Shown here piece after piece: positions 52,560 through 61,319 of a stretch of 64,000 nt of DNA (within the stretch, counting starts at the first letter, position 1; every line of letters starts with the position of its first letter). Under the pieces are notes generated by a model that saw nothing but the letters and a program-made list of their open reading frames with translations, searched no databases and was not told the DNA's origin. The stretch spans positions 24,786 through 88,785 of the forward strand of contig JAZQQG010000020.1 in the NCBI GenBank assembly GCA_045628945.1, written 5' to 3'. The position numbers and the translations under genes are program-made. Origin of the DNA: RGIG4034 sp045628945. GTDB taxonomy: Bacteria > Bacillota > Clostridia > Lachnospirales > Lachnospiraceae.

Positions 52560-53639
52560 ATGGAAGAAAAGAAAAAAATACTTGTAGTAGATGACTCTGC
52601 ACTCATGAGAAGGGTGCTCTGTGATATAATTAACTCTGATGAGAGATTTACTGTGGTTGACAGAGCCTTTGACGGCCTGGAAGCTCTCGAAAAAATAACC
52701 GGTTCGAACAATTCCTACGATGCGATTGTCTTAGACGTTAACATGCCGAAGATGACCGGCGTTGAGCTCCTTAAGGAACTCAAAAAGCGTGGAATTTCCG
52801 CACGTATTATGATGGCCAGCACCGATACGATTGAAGGTGCCAAGGTCACAATGGATTGTTTGGATCTGGGTGCAACGGATTTCGTTCACAAGCCGGAACT
52901 GGCCGGAGATGCGAGAACCGATGCGTTCCGTGAATTGTTCCTGCGTACCTTGTATGCGGTAGCCTGCAGCCGCCTGCATGCAACGGTTGCCCGCCCCTTG
53001 AGCGGCGGAATCTCGAAGCAGGTGCTTGAGCAGATTAAGAAGCACGAGGGGAACATCACGAAGAATCAGGTCGTTGCAATTGCTTGCTCGACCGGAGGAC
53101 CGAAAGCTTTACAGAGTGTCATCCCGAAATTGCCGAAGAATCTCGCCGCTCCTGTTGTCCTGGTACAGCATATGCCGGTGGGCTTCACGAAGTCCCTTGC
53201 CGAACGCTTAGACCAGTTAAGTGAGATCCATGTGAAGGAAGCGGAAGAAGGGGAAGCAATTGAATGTGGTACCGTTTACATTTGCAGAGGCGGTTCCCAC
53301 ATGAATGTGGTGATTCGCGGCGGTAAAGAGACCATTCATTACAGCGATGAACCTGCCAGAGAGGGCGTGAAGCCTTGTGCGAACTATATGTTCGAGTCTC
53401 TGACGGACAGTGTCTATGAGAAGATTCAGTGCGTTGTACTTACCGGAATGGGAATGGATGGAACCCAGGGAATTCTTCATCTTTCAGAAAAAAAGAAAAT
53501 ACATGTAATTGCCCAAGATGAGGCAACCTGTGCCGTATACGGTATGCCGAGAAGCATCGTTTTGAAGAACTTGGCCGATCAGGTAACCGCACTTGAGAGC
53601 ATTGCACAGGAAATCACAATGAATGTGGGGGTAAGATGA
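52560..53639 (+). CDS. cheB: Chemotaxis methylesterase CheB
   Basis: CheB demethylates (and deamidates) receptor glutamates. The 359-residue protein has an N-terminal receiver (ILVVDDSALMRRVL; Asp59 in VLDVNMPKMTG; KP in VHKPELAG) and the methylesterase domain with catalytic Ser177 (ACSTGGPKAL), His in VQHMPVGF, and Asp in TGMGMDGTQG. ATG 52560 follows GGAGGT by 10 bases. An ATGA overlap joins cheA. No CheR gene lies in the window. Confidence 0.96.
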   Translation: MEEKKKILVVDDSALMRRVLCDIINSDERFTVVDRAFDGLEALEKITGSNNSYDAIVLDVNMPKMTGVELLKELKKRGISARIMMASTDTIEGAKVTMDCLDLGATDFVHKPELAGDARTDAFRELFLRTLYAVACSRLHATVARPLSGGISKQVLEQIKKHEGNITKNQVVAIACSTGGPKALQSVIPKLPKNLAAPVVLVQHMPVGFTKSLAERLDQLSEIHVKEAEEGEAIECGTVYICRGGSHMNVVIRGGKETIHYSDEPAREGVKPCANYMFESLTDSVYEKIQCVVLTGMGMDGTQGILHLSEKKKIHVIAQDEATCAVYGMPRSIVLKNLADQVTALESIAQEITMNVGVR

Positions 53640-55777
53640 CCATGGATGTAAGTCAGTATCTTGAGATTTTTATCGACGAAACAAAGGAACATTTACAGAA
53701 CCTGAACACTCGTATCTTAGAGCTTGAGCAGGAACCCGAGAATGAGAATACCATCAATGAAATCTTCCGTGCCGCTCATTCCCTGAAGGGTATGGCAGGA
53801 ACGATGGGTTATAAGAGAATGCAGAACCTGACCCATGATATGGAGAACGTATTCTCTGAAGTACGTACCGGAAATATTAAGGTAAAGGCGAACATGATCG
53901 ACCTGTTATTCCAGTGTCTGGATGCATTGGAAGGCTACCTCGCAAATATTCAGGAGAGCTCGGATGAGGGTACCGATGATAATGAGCCCCTGATCAAAGC
54001 ATTGAATGAGATTCTGAACAGCAAGGGTCAGGATGCAGCTTCGGAGGCGCCTCAGTCTACCGAGACTGCGGAAAACGCGCCGGCAACCGAGACGTCTGCA
54101 GGCGGAGACAAGCCTTGGCTGGAGATTTCTTTGGATTCTTCCGAAGTAACGGTGATGGATGAGGCGAAGAAGCAGGGCAAGAATCTCTTTGGTATTACCG
54201 TATATGTTCAGGAAGCCTGCATCTTAAAGGCAGCAAGAGCATTCCTGGTATTTAAGGCGATTGAAGAACTTGGTGAAGTTCTGGTATCGAAGCCCTCCAC
54301 GCAGGATATTGAGGATGAGAAGTTTGGATTGGATTTCTCTCTTATTGTAGTTACCGATAAGGAACTGGATACCGTTCTGACCGCGGTTAAGAATGTATCC
54401 GAAATCGCTGATGCAAAGGGCGAGGCGGTTACCTCCGCAGATTACAGCATCAAGCAGGATGCGAAGGCAGAAGAGGCTCAGGAGGAAGCAAAAGAGACTG
54501 CTTCCGAAGAGGCTGCTGCACCGAAGAAGGAAGAGAAGGCTGAGACGGAGATCGTTAAGGCGGAGGCTCCTAAGGATAAGGACAGCAAGAAACCTGCGAC
54601 CGCACAGGCAAAGGGCCCTGTTGTGAATAAGACGGTTCGTGTCGACATCGAGAAGTTGGATGTACTCATGAATCTTGTCAGTGAGTTAATTATTGCCAAG
54701 AACTCTTTAGTATCCGCATCCGTATCGGAGCAGGGTACTTCCGGATCTTCTTTTAACGAGCAGATTGAGTATCTTGAGAGTGTTACCACCAACCTCCATG
54801 AGTCTGTGATGAAGGTTCGAATGGTTCCTATCGAGAGCGTTCTTGCAAAATTCCCTCGTATGATTCGCGATCTTACCAAGAAGCTGGATAAGAAGATGGA
54901 ATTGTACATGACCGGTGAAGAGACCGAGTTGGACCGTACCGTAGTTGATGAGATCGGTGATCCTCTGATGCACTTATTACGTAACTCTGCTGACCATGGT
55001 ATTGAGTCCGCTGAGGTTCGTAAGGAGAGAGGAAAGCCGGAGGTTGGATCCATCTTCCTGGATGCTTATCAGGAAGGGAACAACGTTATCATCGAGGTTC
55101 GTGATGATGGTAACGGTATTGATGTTGAGGCCGTTAAGCGTAAGGCAATCGAGCGTGGCACCATTACTGCCGAGCAGGGTGAGAGCATGTCGGATAAGGA
55201 GATTATCAATCTCTTGTTCCTTCCCAGCTTCTCTACTGCAAAGCAGGTTACCGATGTATCCGGCCGTGGCGTAGGTCTTGACGTTGTTAAGAGTAAGATT
55301 GAGGCTCTGAGCGGTGAGGTTGATGTTAAGTCGAAGTTGGGAGAGGGAAGTACCTTTACCATTCGCCTTCCTCTTACCCTTGCCATTATTCAGGCTCTTA
55401 TGGTTGTTGTCGGCGAAGAGAAGTATGCAATTTCTCTTGGCTCCATTCAGACCATCGAGAGTGTACAGCCTGAAGATATTAAGTTTGTTCAGTCGAAGGA
55501 AGTAATTAACTTACGTGGAACCGTTATTCCGATTCTTCGTTTGAACGAGTTACTGGATACCACCTCTACCAAGAACCCGGACGATGAGATGATTGTAGTC
55601 ATCGTTAAGAAGGGTGATAAGCTTGCCGGCCTCGTAGTTGATGATCTGCTGGGTCAGCAGGAAATCGTTATCAAGTCTCTTGGCAAGTACATTAACAAGT
55701 GCAAGATGATCAGCGGTGCTACCATCCTTGGCGATGGCGAGGTTGCTCTGATTATTGATGCCAACACTTTGATCTAA
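53636..55777 (+). CDS. cheA: Chemotaxis histidine kinase CheA
   Basis: CheA autophosphorylates in response to receptors and passes phosphate to CheY and CheB. Domains in order: Hpt with His48 (AAHSLKGMAG), P2 CheY-binding domain (about 155-265), an acidic/Ala/Glu-rich linker, dimerisation domain (about 330-395; VDIEKLDVLMNLVSELI), HATPase (LLRNSADHGIE; DDGNGID; DVSGRGVGLDVV) and CheW-like P5 domain at the C-terminus. All catalytic boxes are present; 713 residues. A possible start at ATG 53642 differs by two residues. Confidence 0.96.
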   Translation: MTMDVSQYLEIFIDETKEHLQNLNTRILELEQEPENENTINEIFRAAHSLKGMAGTMGYKRMQNLTHDMENVFSEVRTGNIKVKANMIDLLFQCLDALEGYLANIQESSDEGTDDNEPLIKALNEILNSKGQDAASEAPQSTETAENAPATETSAGGDKPWLEISLDSSEVTVMDEAKKQGKNLFGITVYVQEACILKAARAFLVFKAIEELGEVLVSKPSTQDIEDEKFGLDFSLIVVTDKELDTVLTAVKNVSEIADAKGEAVTSADYSIKQDAKAEEAQEEAKETASEEAAAPKKEEKAETEIVKAEAPKDKDSKKPATAQAKGPVVNKTVRVDIEKLDVLMNLVSELIIAKNSLVSASVSEQGTSGSSFNEQIEYLESVTTNLHESVMKVRMVPIESVLAKFPRMIRDLTKKLDKKMELYMTGEETELDRTVVDEIGDPLMHLLRNSADHGIESAEVRKERGKPEVGSIFLDAYQEGNNVIIEVRDDGNGIDVEAVKRKAIERGTITAEQGESMSDKEIINLLFLPSFSTAKQVTDVSGRGVGLDVVKSKIEALSGEVDVKSKLGEGSTFTIRLPLTLAIIQALMVVVGEEKYAISLGSIQTIESVQPEDIKFVQSKEVINLRGTVIPILRLNELLDTTSTKNPDDEMIVVIVKKGDKLAGLVVDDLLGQQEIVIKSLGKYINKCKMISGATILGDGEVALIIDANTLI

Positions 55778-55791
55778 GGGAGGGAGTAACG

Positions 55792-56247
55792 ATGGAAGAG
55801 TTAAGAACAGAATTTGATACAACTCAGTTTATTGTAATCAAGCTTGGTCATGAGCAGTACGGAATTGATATTAAGTACATTGATAACATTGTGCGTATGC
55901 AGCATATTACCAGAGTACCGAAAGTTGTTCCTTACTTAAAAGGTGTAATCAATCTTCGTGGTGAGGTGATTCCTGTAATGAGTCTTCGCCTGAAGATGGG
56001 TCTTGCAGCAGATGAAGTAACCAAGGACACCCGTATTATTATTCTCAAGGTTGAAGGCTTTGAGACGACCGGTGTTCTCGTTGATGAGGTTCGTGATGTT
56101 GTGACCTTATACTCCGAGCAGATGGAGAAGGTTTCACATGATGCAAAAGAAGAGAAGAGCAACTTCATTCATGCGGTTGGTAAGTGCAATGAGGAGTTAA
56201 TCTCCCTGTTAGATCTGAACGCTGTGTTAATGGACAAAGAAGCATAG
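55792..56247 (+). CDS. cheW: Chemotaxis coupling protein CheW
   Basis: CheW bridges receptors and CheA. The 151-residue protein covers one CheW domain (QFIVIKLGHEQYGIDIKYIDNIVRMQHITRVP; GVINLRGEVIPVMSLR). AAGGGAGGGAG precedes the ATG. It follows cheA by 14 bases. Confidence 0.96.
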   Translation: MEELRTEFDTTQFIVIKLGHEQYGIDIKYIDNIVRMQHITRVPKVVPYLKGVINLRGEVIPVMSLRLKMGLAADEVTKDTRIIILKVEGFETTGVLVDEVRDVVTLYSEQMEKVSHDAKEEKSNFIHAVGKCNEELISLLDLNAVLMDKEA

Positions 56248-56256
56248 GAGTCGCGT

Positions 56257-56874
56257 ATGGTTAATGAAAATATCAGTATTGAGGAAGTGTCGGAGCAGTA
56301 TTACGATGTTCTGAAGGAAATCGGTAATATCGGCGCCGGCAACGCAACCACTGCATTGGCACAGTTACTTCAGTGCAAGGTTGATATGCAGGTTCCCCAG
56401 GTAAAACTGTTGGAATTTAATCAGGTTGGCACTGAAATGGGTGGCGAAGAGCAGATTATGGCCGGTATCTATCTGAAGGTAGAAGGTGACATTACCGGTT
56501 CAATTATGTTCTTATTGGAGAAGGAATCCGCAAGACATCTGGTATCGAAGCTAATGGGGATGGAACTTGAGGGCGACGATTTCTCCGAGATGGAGATTTC
56601 CGCATTGAAGGAGATTGGTAATATCATTACCGGTTCCTATTTGAATGCGTTGTCTACGATGACGAACCTAAAGATTTTCCCCTCCGTGCCCGATCTTAGT
56701 ATCGATATGGCCGAAGCAATCTTGAGTGTTCCTGCAATTGAATTCGGAACCATCGGTGATGAGATTCTTTTGATCCAGACACAGTTTACAGACGATACTT
56801 GTTTGGACGGATTCTTCGTTCTGGTTCCCGATATGGAGTCCTACAGTAAGATTCTTACGTCGTTAGGCTTATAA
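56257..56874 (+). CDS. cheC: CheY-P phosphatase CheC
   Basis: CheC dephosphorylates CheY-P and binds CheD. The 205-residue protein has both active-site motifs, LKEIGNIGAGNATTAL and LKEIGNIITGSYLNAL, each with Glu and Asn in E-x2-N. AGGAG precedes the ATG. It pairs with cheD downstream. Confidence 0.95.
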   Translation: MVNENISIEEVSEQYYDVLKEIGNIGAGNATTALAQLLQCKVDMQVPQVKLLEFNQVGTEMGGEEQIMAGIYLKVEGDITGSIMFLLEKESARHLVSKLMGMELEGDDFSEMEISALKEIGNIITGSYLNALSTMTNLKIFPSVPDLSIDMAEAILSVPAIEFGTIGDEILLIQTQFTDDTCLDGFFVLVPDMESYSKILTSLGL

Positions 56875-56902
56875 TTGGAGAATGCAATAAGGTGGTTTGG
56901 TT

Positions 56903-57388
56903 ATGAGTGAAATAATTAAGGTCGGCATGGCCGACTTGAAAATATGTAAGGCACCGGATGGTATTACCACGCTTGGACTTGGATCCTGTATCGGTATTGC
57001 CATTCGTGATCCCATCACGAAAATCGGAGGCCTGGCACACATCATGCTTCCGGACAGTAAAACAATTCAGAACAATTCGAACATCTATAAGTTTGCAGAT
57101 ACCGGCATCGAGGAACTGGTTCGCCTGATGGTGGCGGCCGGTGCAAATCGCAGCCGTATGGTTGCTAAGATTGCGGGTGGTGCGCAGATGTTCGCATTCC
57201 AGAACAAAGAGGATCTGGTTCGCGTCGGTGAACGGAATGCAGAAGCATCCCGTAAGAAACTGAAAGAGATGAAGATTCCTATTTTGGCAGAGGATTGCGG
57301 GTTGAACTACGGTCGAACCGTAATCTTTTATCCGGAGACCGGAGATTATGTGATTCGCTCGGTCGGCAAAGGAGAGAAAGTAATCTAA
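56903..57388 (+). CDS. cheD: Chemoreceptor glutamine deamidase CheD
   Basis: CheD deamidates receptor glutamines and is controlled by CheC. The 161-residue protein retains Cys29 in LGLGSCIG, His46 in GLAHIMLP and Thr23, six before the cysteine, matching the Cys-His-Thr triad spacing of the family. AAGGTGG (56889-56895) sets ATG 56903; the TTG at 56897 is too close. Complete length. Confidence 0.95.
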   Translation: MSEIIKVGMADLKICKAPDGITTLGLGSCIGIAIRDPITKIGGLAHIMLPDSKTIQNNSNIYKFADTGIEELVRLMVAAGANRSRMVAKIAGGAQMFAFQNKEDLVRVGERNAEASRKKLKEMKIPILAEDCGLNYGRTVIFYPETGDYVIRSVGKGEKVI

Positions 57389-57389
57389 C

Positions 57390-57671
57390 ATGAGAAAGAT
57401 ACGTTTGTTGCCTCCTTTCCTGACGTTATTGTCAGGAGCAATTACAATCCTGATTCTTACAGTGAAGAAGACGGCGTTACAGGAGAAATTGTTGATGCTT
57501 TTCCTTGTGATGCTTGGTTTTGCAATTGCAGGAAGTATTCTTCGCTCGGTTCTTGAAAAAGCACTTGTCATTGAAGAAGAGAAGGTCTCCGATGAAGGTG
57601 CGGTTGTGGAAAAACCGGTGGAGGAGGCCGAGGGCGAAGCTGCAGAGGCCGAACAGGTTGCACAGAAGTAG
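57390..57671 (+). CDS. Small membrane protein of unknown function
   Basis: The 93-residue protein starts 2 bases after the cheD stop. Two membrane helices (about 8-24 and 34-52) form a hairpin, followed by an acidic cytoplasmic tail (VSDEGAVVEKPVEEAEGEAAEAE). No family is recognised. Its place between cheD and sigD suggests a flagellar role, perhaps as a small membrane regulator, but nothing more can be said. Confidence 0.72.
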   Translation: MRKIRLLPPFLTLLSGAITILILTVKKTALQEKLLMLFLVMLGFAIAGSILRSVLEKALVIEEEKVSDEGAVVEKPVEEAEGEAAEAEQVAQK

Positions 57672-57685
57672 AATTCGAATGACCG

Positions 57686-57706
57686 ATTCGAAAATGATTT
57701 TCGAAT
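57686..57706. promoter_or_regulatory. Palindrome between the small membrane gene and sigD
   Basis: ATTCGAAAAT and ATTTTCGAAT flank a single G, giving perfect 10-base arms, 27 bases before sigD. A further GAATTCGAAT lies at 57671-57680. As RNA it could form a hairpin with a 3-base loop; as DNA it could bind a dimeric protein. There is no T-tract. Confidence 0.5.
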
Positions 57707-57732
57707 GAGATTGATGTACCCGGAGGGACGAG

Positions 57733-58506
57733 ATGGACGAACTTGGTAGAAAGAGATTGTGGGACGACTACGAACGTACCAAATCTTCAGACATCCGTGA
57801 AAAAATCATACTGGAATATGCACCGTTGGTAAAAGTGGTATCCGGCAGACTCAGCATGTATTTGGGTTACAACGTTGAGTATGAGGATTTATGCAGTTAT
57901 GGTGTTTTTGGACTGATCGATGCCATTGACAAATTCGACCCTAAGAAGGCGGTTAAGTTTGAGACTTATGCAAGCCTTCGTATTCGAGGAGCAATTCTGG
58001 ACCAGATTCGTAAGATGGACTGGATTCCCAGAACGATTCGCCAGAAACAGAAGCAGATTGATGCCGTGATGAAGGATATCGAGGCCGAGACCGGTCGCAG
58101 TGCGACGGAGGAGGAAATTGCCGAGGGGCTGGGCATCAGCGGTGATGAGTATACGGATTGGCAGTCGCAGATGAAGATTACCAACATCGTATCACTCAAT
58201 GAATATATGGAGCAGGGTAGCGATATTTCCACCGATGCGAAGTCGACCTCCAGTCACTTTGATGCACCGGAAGAGGTGGTTGAGAAGGAAGAACTGAAAA
58301 ATGTTCTTCGGGATGCGCTGGAACTGCTTACCGAAAAAGAGAAGAAGGTTATTCTCCTGTATTACTATGATGAGCTGACATTGAAGGAAATCAGCAATGT
58401 TTTGGAAGTCTCTGAATCCAGAGTATCCCAGCTTCATACCAGAGCTCTTCAGAAGATGAAAGAGAAGATGGGAAAGTATATGGGAATCTTTGGTAAATTA
58501 TCATAA
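57733..58506 (+). CDS. sigD: Flagellar sigma factor SigD/FliA
   Basis: This sigma-28 factor drives late flagellar and chemotaxis genes. The 257-residue protein has region 2 (PLVKVVSGRLSMYLGYNVEYEDLCSYGVFGLIDAIDKFDP; FETYASLRIRGAILDQIRKMDWIPR), region 3 (TGRSATEEEIAEGLGIS) and region 4 (LTEKEKKVILLYYYDELTLKEISNVLEVSESRVSQL). GGAGGG precedes the ATG. Its anti-sigma factor FlgM is not in the window. Confidence 0.97.
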   Translation: MDELGRKRLWDDYERTKSSDIREKIILEYAPLVKVVSGRLSMYLGYNVEYEDLCSYGVFGLIDAIDKFDPKKAVKFETYASLRIRGAILDQIRKMDWIPRTIRQKQKQIDAVMKDIEAETGRSATEEEIAEGLGISGDEYTDWQSQMKITNIVSLNEYMEQGSDISTDAKSTSSHFDAPEEVVEKEELKNVLRDALELLTEKEKKVILLYYYDELTLKEISNVLEVSESRVSQLHTRALQKMKEKMGKYMGIFGKLS

Positions 58507-58526
58507 CCACTCAGGGGGGATTGGGT

Positions 58527-60113
58527 ATGAACGGTTATTTTAGACTTCAGATGAACGAGAAGGATACTTCGCTGGTTCTGGTGCCGCCGACAGACGGTGG
58601 TAATCCGATTGACCCGGCGGAGATTCTTCAGTATCTGACAATTAAGAATATTCCTTTTGACGCAAAAGCAATCGGAGCCGGATTGAATGGTCTGTCTGCG
58701 GAGAAATCCGTTGTGATCAATTTAGACACCAGATATCCCGAATCCGAGTGCTTTTTTGTTCAAATAACGCCGGATCGTATGAAGGTTACGGCACGCTTCT
58801 ATCCACCGTCCAACGGCGGACATCTGATGGATAAGAAAGAAATCTTAAGCACCTTAAATATGCAGAAGATTACCTTTGGTATTGATGAGGCTGCAATTGA
58901 TCGCTTTTTATCCAAGCGTGAGTATTGCACCGATATGCTGATTGCGAAAGGTGTTCCCGCAACGCAGGGAAAGGATGCGTATGTCGAGTATTTTTTTGAT
59001 ACGGATCCTCATGCAAAACCGCAGTTGAATGATGACGGCAGTGTGGACTTCAAGAGTCTGAATCTGTTAAATCATGTAAACCAGGGGGATATGCTTGCCA
59101 AGCTTCATTTGGCGGTTCCCGGTGTGGACGGTCGTGCGGTGCAGGGCGATATTGTGAAGGCTCAGCCGGTGAAGCATCGTATCCTTCATTTCGGACGAAA
59201 TATTGATATCACTGATGATAAAATGACCATTTATTCCGCAGTGAACGGCCATGTTCAGCTGGTAAACGATCAGGTCTTTGTATCCGATGTATATGCGGTA
59301 GAAAATGTTGACAATTCGACCGGTAATATTGAGTATGAAGGAAATGTTCAGATAAACGGGAATGTCAGATCCGGATTCTCCGTGAAAGCAAAGGGCAATG
59401 TCATGATCAATGGCGTTGTGGAAGGTGCGGTCATCGAGGCCGGCGGCAATGTATCGGTTGCCCGTGGAGTAACCGGCATGTCTAAGGGAACGATTACCGC
59501 AGGTGGTAACGTTATCTGCAAGTTCATTGAGAATGCGACGGTAGTGGCCGGAGGCTATGTGGAGAGTGAGGCGATCATGCACAGCTCGGTGCATGCCAAA
59601 ACAGAAGTGATTCTGACCGGACGCAAGGCATTCATTACCGGAGGTCATATTGCAGCGACCAACAAGGTTACGGTGAAAACGCTTGGATCCAGTATGGGAT
59701 CCGATACGATTGTGGAGGTCGGAGCAGATCCGGCAGTGAAGATTAAGCTTGTGGAATGCCAGAAGAGACTGATGGAGAATTCAAAGAAACTTCCGCAGTT
59801 GCTTCAGGTTCTTGCGGCGGTACAGGCGAAGGTGAAGGCAGGACAGCGAGTCTCTCCGGATCAGTTGCAATATGCGAAAACTGCGGCAACCACGATTCCG
59901 ACTCTGCAGGCACAGATTGCAGAGGACCAGGAGTGGATTGATTCCATGCAGGAAGAACTTTCCGAAGCATCTACAGCATGTGTTTTAGTATCGGATACGG
60001 TTTTTGCCGGAACGAAAATCTGTATTTCGGATTCCAGTATGACGGTCAAAGAGCCTCTGATGCATTGTCGTTTCATCTATAAGGGCGGCGAAGTATTGAT
60101 GACTGCACTGTAG
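58527..60113 (+). CDS. DUF342 (FapA-like) protein
   Basis: The 528-residue protein belongs to the DUF342/FapA family: a variable N-terminal domain (about 1-190), a right-handed beta-helix (about 230-400) with repeated G-N-V/G-x-V turns (NVQINGNVRSGFSVKAKGNVMINGVVEGAVIEAGGNVSV), and a C-terminal coiled coil. Members are linked to polymerisation and to flagellar operons in Clostridia, but their function is not settled. ATG 58527 has AGGGGGGA upstream; TTG 58521 is the alternative. Confidence 0.85.
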   Translation: MNGYFRLQMNEKDTSLVLVPPTDGGNPIDPAEILQYLTIKNIPFDAKAIGAGLNGLSAEKSVVINLDTRYPESECFFVQITPDRMKVTARFYPPSNGGHLMDKKEILSTLNMQKITFGIDEAAIDRFLSKREYCTDMLIAKGVPATQGKDAYVEYFFDTDPHAKPQLNDDGSVDFKSLNLLNHVNQGDMLAKLHLAVPGVDGRAVQGDIVKAQPVKHRILHFGRNIDITDDKMTIYSAVNGHVQLVNDQVFVSDVYAVENVDNSTGNIEYEGNVQINGNVRSGFSVKAKGNVMINGVVEGAVIEAGGNVSVARGVTGMSKGTITAGGNVICKFIENATVVAGGYVESEAIMHSSVHAKTEVILTGRKAFITGGHIAATNKVTVKTLGSSMGSDTIVEVGADPAVKIKLVECQKRLMENSKKLPQLLQVLAAVQAKVKAGQRVSPDQLQYAKTAATTIPTLQAQIAEDQEWIDSMQEELSEASTACVLVSDTVFAGTKICISDSSMTVKEPLMHCRFIYKGGEVLMTAL

Positions 60114-60123
60114 GAGGCCTGCC

Positions 60124-60435
60124 ATGATTAATTCTATTGATTTGAATAATGCAATGACCCGTACAAACGATTACCTGACCATTAAGCACAACGAGGATGT
60201 TAAGGGAAGCGTTGATCAGTCGAACTTCCAGCAGAGTCTGAATAAGGAAGTGGAACTGAAGTTAAGTACGGTGGAACGAAAAGACGATGCCGAGCTTGCG
60301 GAGAAACGTTTTGATGCCAAAGAGAAGGGCTCGAACGAATATCGAGGCAACGGTGGTCAGAATCGTAAGAAGAAGGAACAACCGACGGAAAAGATGACTG
60401 TGAAGGGCGTAAGCCATTTTGATATGTCCATCTGA
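60124..60435 (+). CDS. Small hydrophilic protein of unknown function
   Basis: The 103-residue protein is charged and lacks membrane segments: a helical N-terminal part (MINSIDLNNAMTRTNDYLTIKHNEDVK), then Lys/Glu/Asp-rich sequence ending in KGVSHFDMSI. TAGGAGG precedes the ATG. It lies between DUF342 and the SwrB-like gene, and no family is recognised. A small adaptor is possible. Confidence 0.68.
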   Translation: MINSIDLNNAMTRTNDYLTIKHNEDVKGSVDQSNFQQSLNKEVELKLSTVERKDDAELAEKRFDAKEKGSNEYRGNGGQNRKKKEQPTEKMTVKGVSHFDMSI

Positions 60436-60467
60436 GACGGGAAAACGTTCGGAATGAGGAAAAGACA

Positions 60468-61319
60468 GTGACACCTGTAGAAATTATTATTATCATCATC
60501 GGAATCGCACTGTTCGTTTTAAGCTTCGTGCTGCCGGAGAAGAAGGGGAGTACCGAGGGGATCGACGAAAAAGCAATTGAAGAAAAGGTGAAGTCGATTA
60601 CCGATGAAGAAATGAAAACCCTGAAGGGACGCGTAGAGGATACTGTTGAGGAAACGGTGAATTATGCCGTTGAAAAGGCTGAGCGCGCCATGGAGCGTAT
60701 CTCGAACGAGAAGATCATGGCAGTCAATGAGTATTCGGATACCGTTTTGAACCAGATTCACAAGAACCATGAGGAAGTGGTATTTCTTTATGATATGTTA
60801 AACGACAAGCAGAAGTCGATTAAGCAGACGGTTCAGGAAGTGAATCAGGCGGAGAGTACCATTCGTAACACGGCAAAAGAAAATGCGGTTATCGCCGAGG
60901 AAGAGCCGGTTGCCGCATCAACGGCAGGAATCCCTCAGGCTTCGCCGGAGACTCCGGAAACACCGGCAGAACCTGCATTCAAGCCTTTCATTATTGAGAC
61001 GATTGCACCGAAGAAAAATGCTTCGCGTAAGTCGGCAGATGCAAAAAACAACGAGACTGGAAAGGTATCTTCGAAGACACAGAAAACCCTGGAGGTCATT
61101 CCGGAAAAGAGCAGTACTTCGAAAGCAACCAAGACTTCCGGAACGAAGACCCCGGCTACGAAGACGGAGAACCTGCGCGGCGAGAAGAAGAATAAGAATG
61201 AGCAGATTTTAGCAATGAACGCTGAAGGCAAATCCAACATGGCCATTGCCAAGGAATTGGGCCTTGGTGTCGGGGAAGTGAAGCTGGTCATTGACCTCTA
61301 CAAAGGAGGCATGAAATGA
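60468..61319 (+). CDS. SwrB-like (DUF6115-type) membrane protein
   Basis: The 283-residue protein has an N-terminal membrane helix (VEIIIIIIGIALFVLSFVL), a coiled-coil stalk (EEKVKSITDEEMKTLKGRV), a low-complexity Ala/Pro/Ser/Thr/Lys linker, and a C-terminal helix-turn-helix-like motif (NEQILAMNAEGKSNMAIAKELGLGVGEVKLVIDLYK). B. subtilis SwrB, also just after sigD, has the same layout (N-terminal membrane helix, short conserved C-terminal helical motif) and activates the export gate. It starts at GTG 60468 and overlaps the next gene by ATGA. Homology is inferred from architecture and position. Confidence 0.75.
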   Translation: MTPVEIIIIIIGIALFVLSFVLPEKKGSTEGIDEKAIEEKVKSITDEEMKTLKGRVEDTVEETVNYAVEKAERAMERISNEKIMAVNEYSDTVLNQIHKNHEEVVFLYDMLNDKQKSIKQTVQEVNQAESTIRNTAKENAVIAEEEPVAASTAGIPQASPETPETPAEPAFKPFIIETIAPKKNASRKSADAKNNETGKVSSKTQKTLEVIPEKSSTSKATKTSGTKTPATKTENLRGEKKNKNEQILAMNAEGKSNMAIAKELGLGVGEVKLVIDLYKGGMK

